This document shows, piece by piece, positions 1 through 4,873 of a stretch of DNA of 5,381 nt. Numbering within the stretch: the first letter of the stretch is position 1; each line of letters begins with the position of its first letter. The notes below the pieces were generated by a model. The model had not been told where the DNA came from. It was given only the letters and a program-made list of their open reading frames with translations, and searched no databases. Source of the DNA: UBA5216 sp040081205 (lineage in GTDB: Bacteria; Pseudomonadota; Gammaproteobacteria; Burkholderiales; SG8-41); contig JBEBHE010000317.1 of the NCBI GenBank assembly GCA_040081205.1, positions 1 through 5,381 on the forward strand, in the 5' to 3' direction. A program made the position numbers and the translations under genes.

Positions 1-664
1 GCCGTGATCTTCCGACAACGCGCCGTGCTTCAACAAAAAAAAACCGCACGAATAATTCACCGTTGCCCAGATCGGCCCAAACGTAGATTTTGGTGGTGTC
101 GTCTGCGGCTTTTTCGGCGGCCATGCGCGCGGCGTCCGGTTTGCATCGCCGCACGGCATCCGCGCTTTTTAAAGGCGTCACCAATTGTTCGTTGCCGGTG
201 CTGACCCACAGCAGTGTGTCTGAAATATCCGCGGCGTTGATGCCCAGCGTTTGCGCCAGCGACGCCAGCGGCTTGGCATACGCGCGTGTTTGCGGTGCGT
301 TGGCCTTGAGCGTCCATTCGTCGCCGCGTGCGCTCACGGGGATCACGCCAGCGCCGGTTTCGAGCGTTACCTGATCGCCAGCGCCGGTGATGGCGCGCAC
401 CACATGCGCAGACCCCAGCGTGGGATGCCCCGCGAACGGCATTTCAAACGCCGTGGTAAATATGCGGATGCGCGCGGTGGCTTTGTCCGACGGCAGTACG
501 AACACGGTTTCCGACAAATTAAATTGCAGCGCCAGCGCTTGCATGGCCGCAGTGTCGAGTCCGCGCGCGTCTTCAAACACGCAGAGCGGATTACCGGTGA
601 GACGCGGCTGCGGTGACGAGGTGTCGGCGAAGACGTTGACGATGCGGTAGTTGTACTGGCGCAC
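1..664 (-). CDS. PhzF-family isomerase (phenazine-biosynthesis-like), 3' end outside the window, apparent frameshift near the edge
   Basis: The minus frame from GTG at 662-664 stays open to the window edge (221 codons). Seen: an N-terminal NVF strand and TGNPLCVF (residues 23-30), NLSETVFVL with the expected catalytic Glu at 52, and AGHPTLGSAH (78-87) with His 80. These are hallmarks of the PhzF/YddE fold, a cofactor-free isomerase-like family; PhzF itself isomerises dihydro-3-hydroxyanthranilate, but most relatives have unknown substrates. The GTG start is chosen because AAGGA (674-678) lies 9 bases upstream and the family N terminus begins there. Around codons 208-210 (T9 on the coding strand, 35-43) the frame turns into VEARRVVGRSR. 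Removing one base gives LLKHGALSEDHG, which fits the family's ED-x-GTGSA active-site loop. So either a sequencing error or a real disruption is likely. The gene lies 150 bases downstream of the hydratase and has its own candidate promoter. The family call is firm; the substrate is unknown. Confidence 0.88.
   Translation of the reverse strand, partial: MRQYNYRIVNVFADTSSPQPRLTGNPLCVFEDARGLDTAAMQALALQFNLSETVFVLPSDKATARIRIFTTAFEMPFAGHPTLGSAHVVRAITGAGDQVTLETGAGVIPVSARGDEWTLKANAPQTRAYAKPLASLAQTLGINAADISDTLLWVSTGNEQLVTPLKSADAVRRCKPDAARMAAEKAADDTTKIYVWADLGNGELFVRFFFVEARRVVGRSR
35..43. repeat. A9 homopolymer at an apparent frame break in the PhzF gene
   Basis: Nine consecutive A on the plus strand (T9 in the coding strand). 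Upstream, the PhzF frame is intact for 207 codons. Downstream, the family-like sequence (LLKHGALSEDHG) is found only in the frame obtained with eight bases. Runs of this length are prone to indel errors in sequencing and to slippage in DNA or RNA synthesis. Confidence 0.75.
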
Positions 665-673
665 AATAAATGA

Positions 674-702
674 TCCTTTTAAAACAAGTAGTTATTATAT
701 TA
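674..702 (-). promoter_or_regulatory. AT-rich leader of the PhzF gene, including its ribosome binding site; similar to the amidase leader
   Basis: Read on the minus strand, this 29-base block ends in AAAAGGA (674-680), whose AAGGA core sits 9 bases before the GTG start and decides it. The block matches 4845-4873 without gaps at 24 of 29 positions, including a shared TTGTTTT and AAAGGA. Both blocks stand before GTG-start genes of unrelated families. The RBS role is clear; a further shared role is inference. Confidence 0.6.
694..699 (-). promoter_or_regulatory. Candidate -10 box for the PhzF gene
   Basis: A perfect TATAAT on the minus strand, 29 bases before the GTG start, in an AT-rich island within a GC-rich region. 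At 16-18 base spacing no good -35 is seen (TCCAAT at 717-722 is poor), so if real it may depend on an activator. Transcription would start near 687, leaving a short leader containing the ribosome binding site. Confidence 0.4.
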
Positions 703-719
703 TTCGAGCGCGTGCGATT

Positions 720-739
720 GGATGCCGGCTGCCGCATCC
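720..739. repeat. Short inverted repeat in the hydratase-PhzF intergenic gap
   Basis: GGATGC (720-725) pairs with GCATCC (734-739), with GG/CC able to add two pairs inside past one bulged base. It lies 76 bases beyond the hydratase stop and about 20 bases upstream of the candidate -10 box. No T-run follows on either strand, so it is not a typical intrinsic terminator; it could be an operator at the -35 position or chance. The rest of the 665-814 gap shows no other gene. Confidence 0.3.
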
Positions 740-814
740 GCTCGTTCGCCTCCCCGCCTTCCCGCGCGAGCAGGGCAAGGGTTGTGTTGGTAGAACGTGG
801 CAGTGTAGTGGCAA

Positions 815-1591
815 TCAACTTGTTCGACGTTCTTTCCATGCCGCAAGTCGGATGGCGAGTTCTTGCGTAGGCACGAGACGCGCAAACTGTTCGCTTTCGA
901 TGTGCAATCCTTCTCCTATGCTGGTGTTGATGCCTCGGGTCACCGCCGTGAGAATCGCACTGATTGCCTGCGGCGAATAGCGCAAGACCCGTTGCGCCAG
1001 CAAACGCGCCGCAGACAACAAGTCCGTGCGCGGCACGACCCGATTGACCAACCCTAATTCGAGCGCCCGTGCCGCGCTGAACGCGTCGCCGGTCAGCAAA
1101 CATTCCAGCGCACGCTTGCGCCCTGCAAGCCGCGGCAAGCGCTGTGTACCGCCGAACGTGGGCGGCATGCCAAGGCGAATTTCCGGCTTGGCAAAAACAA
1201 CCTCTTCCGCTGCTACCGCGAGATGCGCCGCCTCGACAATTTCGCAACCGCCGCCGTAGGCAAGGCCGTTAACCGCGACGATAATCGGCTTTGAGTACGC
1301 CTCGATGCGCGCAGTCATCGCTTGCCCTCTGCGCACGAAGTCTCGAACCGCGATGGCCGTCCCGCATCGCACGCTCTCCGAAAATTCAGGGATGTCACCA
1401 CCGGCGGAAAACGCCCGCTCGCCTGCGCCGGTGAGAATCACCGCGCCTACGGCCGCATTGGATTCCAGCGCATCGAGCACAACCATCAGTGCGTCAGCCA
1501 TCGCGTAGTTGATCGCGTTGAGTTTCTCTGGCCGGTTCAGCGTTACGGTGGCAATACCGTCGGAAATTTCGTAAGGGGTAAGTGTGACCAT
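815..1591 (-). CDS. Enoyl-CoA hydratase/isomerase (crotonase) family protein
   Basis: A 258-residue, full-length crotonase-fold enzyme, expected to be cytosolic and to act on an acyl-CoA thioester, probably hydrating a 2-enoyl-CoA. Seen: TLNRPEKLNAIN (17-28), the first oxyanion-hole segment AFSAGGDI (60-67), the second in NGLAYGGGCE (108-117), and both acid/base glutamates at 117 (GGGCE) and 137 (AKPEIRLG), 20 residues apart as in rat mitochondrial crotonase (E144/E164). GGTQRLPRLAG (147-157) follows. Retention of both Glu favours true hydratase activity over isomerase or hydrolase variants. The frame extends upstream to 1684, but ATG at 1589-1591 is chosen: it fits the family N terminus (MVTLTPYEISDG), has GGA 9 bases upstream, and avoids overlapping the cupin gene, whose stop is 22 bases before it. 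It is probably the last gene of the DUF2917-cupin-hydratase transcript. The exact acyl-CoA substrate cannot be read from sequence. Confidence 0.93.
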   Translation of the reverse strand: MVTLTPYEISDGIATVTLNRPEKLNAINYAMADALMVVLDALESNAAVGAVILTGAGERAFSAGGDIPEFSESVRCGTAIAVRDFVRRGQAMTARIEAYSKPIIVAVNGLAYGGGCEIVEAAHLAVAAEEVVFAKPEIRLGMPPTFGGTQRLPRLAGRKRALECLLTGDAFSAARALELGLVNRVVPRTDLLSAARLLAQRVLRYSPQAISAILTAVTRGINTSIGEGLHIESEQFARLVPTQELAIRLAAWKERRTS

Positions 1592-1613
1592 GCGTTGAAT
1601 TCCGTAACAAGAG

Positions 1614-2087
1614 TCAATAAGGACTGCCGTCTTTGTGCATGAATACCCATCGTCCGTTGCCATCAAAAACAGCCTGCAAGTCATCGTCTGGATACATTAC
1701 ACGATCTTCACTACTGCGGTCGCCAATCTCCAGATAGACAGCATCTTCTTTGGCGCGATTGACGAGGTGGTGGCCAATGCCGGTGCCTGCACGAAAACCC
1801 GCGCATAGGCCGGGCGCAAGCTGCGTTTCACCCGCGTCAGTAATTAACACCGGGGCGCCGTCGAGCACGTAGATGAATTCATCCTGTCGCGAATGCGCGT
1901 GACGAAGCGACGACATCGCGCCACGCGGGAGCCGTGTGAGGTTTACACCGAAGTTGGCGAGACCAAACAGTTCGCCCAAGGGCCGCTTGGCGCGTCCGCG
2001 CAGCCGCGAAGCGATGACATCAGGATAGCTTGACGGCTGTGCACGCAGAGGTGCGAGCGCGGCTTCGATGGCGATGGACGGTTTCAT
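1614..2087 (-). CDS. Single-domain cupin protein, metal site intact
   Basis: A 157-residue protein with one cupin barrel. Motif 1 is H63-x-H65-x4-E70-x6-G77; motif 2 has PG at 92-93 and G103-x2-H106-x3-N110, giving the usual three-His/one-Glu metal site. The C-terminal tail YLEIGDR (118-124), then YPDDDL and a closing HKDGSPY, resembles the COG3837-type uncharacterised cupins. Cupins include dioxygenases, isomerases and sugar-binding proteins, so the reaction is not predictable from this alone. The ATG at 2085-2087 overlaps the upstream DUF2917 stop by ATGA (2084-2087), which implies translational coupling. AAGG (CCTT at 2096-2099) lies 8 bases upstream. The 22-base gap to the hydratase gene supports one transcript. 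No signal peptide or membrane segment is seen, so it is probably cytosolic. Confidence 0.9.
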   Translation of the reverse strand: MKPSIAIEAALAPLRAQPSSYPDVIASRLRGRAKRPLGELFGLANFGVNLTRLPRGAMSSLRHAHSRQDEFIYVLDGAPVLITDAGETQLAPGLCAGFRAGTGIGHHLVNRAKEDAVYLEIGDRSSEDRVMYPDDDLQAVFDGNGRWVFMHKDGSPY

Positions 2088-2545
2088 AACCTACACCTTG
2101 GTTTTCGGAATCTGACCTCCGTCATCGCGCCTGCCAACCACCCCACGACACGCCGCCCTGCGCGGCGCCCTGCCGCGCTCAAAGCGCCCCATGCTGTTGC
2201 GAAGTATGCTGCGCGCGCGCGCCGTGCCTCGGATTCGATTAGTGCAAAGCACTGCCAATCGACTCGCAGCACCGAGGCGCCGGTTCCCACCCCCTCCGCG
2301 TCGCCCACTTCTACCGTGCTGTAATCCGCCGCGCCATTGACGACGATGCGTCCGCCGCGCGCCACCACAAAACGTAAACCGCGCGGCACAATGTAATCGC
2401 GCATATCGCCTTCTTGTGTCACCCACACCTGCCCGCGCACACAACGAATCGACATGCCGCGGCGGCCCGGCACAGAAATGGCTTCGTTGGCGGCAAGGTC
2501 AATCGGCGCGCCGGGGGACTTGCTCGAACGATAAATGGGTTTCAT
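2084..2545 (-). CDS. DUF2917 domain protein
   Basis: A 153-residue protein whose first half matches the DUF2917 pattern: a beta-rich stretch with GQVWVTQEGDMRDYIVPRG at 38-56 (W41, T43, D47, D50 and G56 conserved in style), followed by LRFVVARGGRIVVNG. The family has no established biochemical role; its fold is thought to be cupin-like. The tail after about residue 85 is Ala/Arg-rich and basic, with no clear membrane helix. The frame extends to a TTG at 2581, but ATG at 2543-2545 is preferred because MKPI begins the plausible product and the extension enters the regulatory region; the ribosome site is weak (AAAAG about 11 bases upstream). It is the first gene of the minus-strand operon, divergent from LysR, an arrangement I recall as common for DUF2917 in Burkholderiales. 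A large inverted repeat lies inside its 3' half. Confidence 0.85.
   Translation of the reverse strand: MKPIYRSSKSPGAPIDLAANEAISVPGRRGMSIRCVRGQVWVTQEGDMRDYIVPRGLRFVVARGGRIVVNGAADYSTVEVGDAEGVGTGASVLRVDWQCFALIESEARRARAAYFATAWGALSAAGRRAGRRVVGWLAGAMTEVRFRKPRCRL
2224..2280. repeat. 57-base nested inverted repeat inside the DUF2917 gene
   Basis: Three stems nest around a three-base AAA loop: AGTGC (2241-2245) with GCACT (2249-2253); TCGATT (2235-2240) with AATCGA (2257-2262) after a three-base bulge; and GCCTCGG (2226-2232) with CCGAGGC (2272-2278) after an asymmetric internal loop of 2 and 9 bases. A T-G wobble and one G-C pair extend the outer stem to 2224/2280. It lies in the codons for about residues 89-107, beyond the conserved DUF2917 core. 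The pairing is directly visible; any function is unknown. Confidence 0.6.
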
Positions 2546-2549
2546 AATA

Positions 2550-2566
2550 AATGCGCTTTTTGCATT
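2550..2566. promoter_or_regulatory. Candidate LysR-type box next to the DUF2917 start
   Basis: AATGC (2550-2554) and GCATT (2562-2566) form an inverted repeat around seven bases, with T2552 and A2564 giving the T-N11-A spacing typical of LysR-family binding sites. It ends five bases before the DUF2917 ATG, in that gene's leader and over its ribosome-binding region. Its half-site resembles that of the dyad at 2599-2614. Confidence 0.45.
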
Positions 2567-2598
2567 AATTGACCGGCACAAAAATCAGCAGGCACGGC

Positions 2599-2614
2599 TG
2601 CAATATGCATTGCA
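2599..2614. promoter_or_regulatory. Candidate operator dyad in the LysR/DUF2917 intergenic region
   Basis: TGCAAT-ATGC-ATTGCA is a perfect 6-base inverted repeat with a 4-base spacer, mid-way in the 121-base divergent region (2546-2666). On the minus strand it overlaps a weak possible -10 (CATATT at 2602-2607; TTGTCC at 2626-2631 as -35, 18 bases apart), so binding there could control the DUF2917 operon. More TGCA half-sites occur at 2561, 2655 and 2668. The adjacent LysR protein is the obvious candidate ligand, by inference. Confidence 0.45.
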
Positions 2615-2666
2615 ATTACTCACATGGACAAACGGTATTTGGGTATTCGATAGATGCAAAAATCAC

Positions 2667-3611
2667 ATGCATAAATCACGTGATCTGCCCTCGCTGGAAT
2701 TGTTGAAGGCTTTTGAAGCGGCGGCGAGGCAACTGTCGTTTACACGCGCGGGTGATGCGTTGTTTCTGAGCCAATCCGCGGTTAGCCGGCAAATCCAGCA
2801 GCTCGAAGCCCAACTTGGCACGCCGCTATTTATCCGTCGCACGCGCGCGCTGCTGCTAACCGAGTCGGGGCAGCGCTACTACAAAGATGTGAATCAGGCG
2901 CTGAATCAATTGCGGGCGGCGGGTGCTAGCCTTGCCGCGACGCCGACGGGCCGCCTGGTCACCGTGACCACCACGGTGACGTTTGCATCGCTGTGGCTGG
3001 TACCGCATTTGGCGGATTTTCAGCAACAGCATCCTGACATCGAAGTGCGCATCGCCGCCGATAATGCCGTGCGCGATCTTGTAAGCGGCCAGCTCGATGT
3101 GGCGATCCGCTATGCCACGCGCCAGCGTGCTGGCGCAGATGCCTTACGATTGTTCGGTGAATACGTTTTACCGGTGTGCAGCCCAACGCTAGCGCAAAAG
3201 GGCCGTCTGCGGCGCACGGAGGATTTGAACCGTTTCGTGCTGCTGCACTTCGACGACCCGGTGCAATTTACGCCATGGCTGTCATGGGAGGTTTGGTTTG
3301 AAACAATGAAAGTGCCGCCGCCTTCGTCAAAGGGGGTGCTGCGTTTTAGCCATTACGACATGATGCTGCGCGCAGCCATCAATGGTCAGGGCGTGGCGCT
3401 CGGGCGAATGCCGCTGATCGGCTCGACCCTCGCCAGTGGCGCTCTGGTCGCGCCACTCCGGCAAGCACAGTTCAAGTCCAAGCTGGTGGAGCGCGCTTAC
3501 TGGTTGATAGCATCGCCAGCCGCGCGCGAACGCCCGCAAGTGCGTACCTTCATGAAATGGCTGGCGGCAAAAGCCGCGCCCCTGGCGCGCAGCGCAGGAG
3601 CAACACCGTAG
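2667..3611 (+). CDS. LysR-family transcriptional regulator, GcvA-like
   Basis: A 314-residue regulator of typical LysR length. The N-terminal winged helix-turn-helix (about residues 8-67) contains LPSLELLKAFEAAARQLSFT, LSQSAVSRQIQQLE (34-47) as recognition region, and LGTPLFIRR. It is followed by a linker helix and a periplasmic-binding-protein-like effector domain to about residue 300. The opening and the WLSWEVWF stretch resemble the GcvA/AmpR group. ATG at 2667 is chosen because the family begins there; an in-frame ATG at 2535 would add 44 unconserved residues overlapping the DUF2917 gene. No clear Shine-Dalgarno precedes the chosen start. Divergent orientation to DUF2917-cupin-hydratase, with inverted repeats between, suggests it regulates that operon and itself. 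The effector is unknown, and homology to GcvA does not mean it controls glycine cleavage. It converges with the amidase. Confidence 0.93.
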   Translation: MHKSRDLPSLELLKAFEAAARQLSFTRAGDALFLSQSAVSRQIQQLEAQLGTPLFIRRTRALLLTESGQRYYKDVNQALNQLRAAGASLAATPTGRLVTVTTTVTFASLWLVPHLADFQQQHPDIEVRIAADNAVRDLVSGQLDVAIRYATRQRAGADALRLFGEYVLPVCSPTLAQKGRLRRTEDLNRFVLLHFDDPVQFTPWLSWEVWFETMKVPPPSSKGVLRFSHYDMMLRAAINGQGVALGRMPLIGSTLASGALVAPLRQAQFKSKLVERAYWLIASPAARERPQVRTFMKWLAAKAAPLARSAGATP

Positions 3612-3665
3612 CCGGCGTCGTTTCGTTACCGATCACCTTGAACAACGAAGCCCTACGCGGGTACA
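3612..3665. other. Convergent gap between LysR and amidase, with a weak hairpin
   Basis: This 54-base gap separates the two stop codons. TTCGTT (3622-3627) pairs with AACGAA (3644-3649), extendable to 8 pairs with one T-G wobble, around a 16-base loop. No T-run follows on either side, so a bidirectional intrinsic terminator is possible but poorly supported. Nothing else is seen. Confidence 0.3.
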
Positions 3666-4838
3666 TCAAACGATTTGTTTCGCCACGGCCAGCAGCATTT
3701 CATCGTTACCGCGCGCCGCCACCATCGACAATCCGAGCGGCAACCCATTCACGGTGGCCAGCGGCAGGCTCACCTGCGGCAGCCGGCCGATGCCGGAGAT
3801 ACACAGCATGCCCATGGCGCGTTCGCGAAACGCCGTGGTTTGATCGGGCGGACAATTCTTGAGCGGCGCGACATCGGGCGTGCTCGGCAGCAACATGATG
3901 GCGTTGCCGGCGAGCAGTTTGTCGAGCCGTTCGGCGATGGCTTCGCGCTGCGGCGTCATTTGCGCGACCTCGGCAGGCGTGACTTTCGCCACCGCCTCGA
4001 AGCGCTTGCCGATGGCCGGGCCGAAATTCGGTTTCACGCGCGTCACCCATTCGCAATGCGTATTCCAGATTTCCGCGAATTGCAGAATGCGAAACACCTC
4101 GAACCATTCGTTCAAACCTTCGGCACTGACGGTTACGGGCTCGGGCTTGCCCAGCACTTTTGTCACGCGCGCCAGTGCCGGTTGCAACGCTGCCGCAGCG
4201 TCGGGCATCGCGAGTGCGAACGCATCCTGCGCGTATAACACGCGGCCGGTTGTAGCCGCTTTGCCGCCGAGCAACACGTCACCCACACGCGCGAGCATCG
4301 CCGCATCGCGCGCGAACCAACCGGCGGTATCAAAGCCGGGCGCAAGCGGGCATACGCCTTCGAGCGAAATGCGCCCGTGCGTCGGACGTATGCCGTAGAT
4401 GCCGCAAAAACTCGCCGGCCCGCGCACCGAACCGCCGGTGTCGCTGCCGATGGCAAAATCAACGAGATTGCCTGCAACGGCTGCCGCCGAACCGCTGGAC
4501 GAACCACCCGGCACACGATCCGGTGCGCGCACGTTGATGGGCGTGCCGTAATGCGCGTTTTCGCCGGTGAGGCTGAAGGCCATTTCTTCAGTGTGCGTTT
4601 TGCCGGCAAGGCTGGCACCGGCATCGAGCAATTTTTTTGCAACGTGTGAATGCGCTGTCGCGGCGTCGTGCGTGCGCAACCAATCGGGACTGCCGAAACC
4701 GGTTTTGTGTCCGGCGATGTCGAAAATATCCTTCAGGCCGAAGGTGAGTCCGGCGAGCGGGCCACTGGATGCGCCTTGTACTTCAACGTGGGTGTGGCGG
4801 CAGAATGCGCCCAGTTTATCGCGGTCTAATATACTCAC
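3666..4838 (-). CDS. Amidase-signature hydrolase, AMI1 (indole-3-acetamide hydrolase)-like
   Basis: A 390-residue, apparently complete amidase-signature enzyme that should hydrolyse a carboxamide to acid plus ammonia through a Ser-cisSer-Lys triad. Seen: GLKDIFDIAG with Lys 36, VPGGSSSGSAAAVAG with cis-Ser 113, and GSDTGGSVRGPASFCG with nucleophile Ser 137. From memory, these numbers coincide with the catalytic K36/S113/S137 of Arabidopsis AMI1, and GFGSPDWLRTHDAAT, GENAHYGTP and GWFARDAA are close to AMI1 segments. That makes indole-3-acetamide or a similar aryl-acetamide a reasonable but unproven substrate. The start is GTG at 4836-4838, supported by AAGGA (4845-4849) 6 bases upstream and by the family N terminus. 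No signal peptide is visible, so it is probably cytosolic. It follows the cytochrome gene by 32 bases on the same strand, suggesting co-transcription, although an AT-rich leader between them could hold a promoter. GatA is excluded by length and lack of GatB/C neighbours. Confidence 0.92.
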   Translation of the reverse strand: MSILDRDKLGAFCRHTHVEVQGASSGPLAGLTFGLKDIFDIAGHKTGFGSPDWLRTHDAATAHSHVAKKLLDAGASLAGKTHTEEMAFSLTGENAHYGTPINVRAPDRVPGGSSSGSAAAVAGNLVDFAIGSDTGGSVRGPASFCGIYGIRPTHGRISLEGVCPLAPGFDTAGWFARDAAMLARVGDVLLGGKAATTGRVLYAQDAFALAMPDAAAALQPALARVTKVLGKPEPVTVSAEGLNEWFEVFRILQFAEIWNTHCEWVTRVKPNFGPAIGKRFEAVAKVTPAEVAQMTPQREAIAERLDKLLAGNAIMLLPSTPDVAPLKNCPPDQTTAFRERAMGMLCISGIGRLPQVSLPLATVNGLPLGLSMVAARGNDEMLLAVAKQIV

Positions 4839-4844
4839 AAATTT

Positions 4845-4873
4845 TCCTTTAAAAACAAATACTTAATATGTTA
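4845..4873 (-). promoter_or_regulatory. AT-rich leader of the amidase gene, including its ribosome binding site; similar to the PhzF leader
   Basis: This 29-base block begins with the TAA stop of the cytochrome gene and ends in AAAGGA, placed 6 bases before the GTG start. It aligns without gaps to 674-702 with five mismatches. TATTAA within it is a weak -10-like element. RBS function is well supported; an internal promoter or shared control is inference. Confidence 0.55.

Noticed and set aside
591..1247. Long minus-strand open frame of 218 codons
   Set aside because: It overlaps the hydratase in another frame, is Arg/Ala/Cys-rich without motifs, and crosses the hydratase-PhzF gap; the crotonase frame carries all conserved residues.
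1592..1684. N-terminal extension of the hydratase to 1684
   Set aside because: It would overlap the cupin coding region by about 70 bases, adds residues with no crotonase similarity, and a suitable ATG with a ribosome site exists at 1591.
2208..2223. GC-alternating run (GCGCGCGCGC) as Z-DNA or a simple repeat
   Set aside because: Short, coding for Arg/Ala codons in the DUF2917 tail, and common in GC-rich genes.
2535..2666. N-terminal extension of LysR from ATG 2535
   Set aside because: The 44 extra residues are unlike any LysR N terminus and overlap the DUF2917 start and the operator-like repeats.
3620..3651. Bidirectional intrinsic terminator between LysR and amidase
   Set aside because: The stem is only 8 pairs with a wobble, the loop is 16 bases, and no T-run follows on either strand; kept only as a weak hairpin.
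3675..4238. Plus-strand open frame of 187 codons, and similar frames opposite the amidase
   Set aside because: They lie antisense to the amidase, are rich in His/Arg/Gln as expected from the reverse of a GC-rich gene, and show no family motif.
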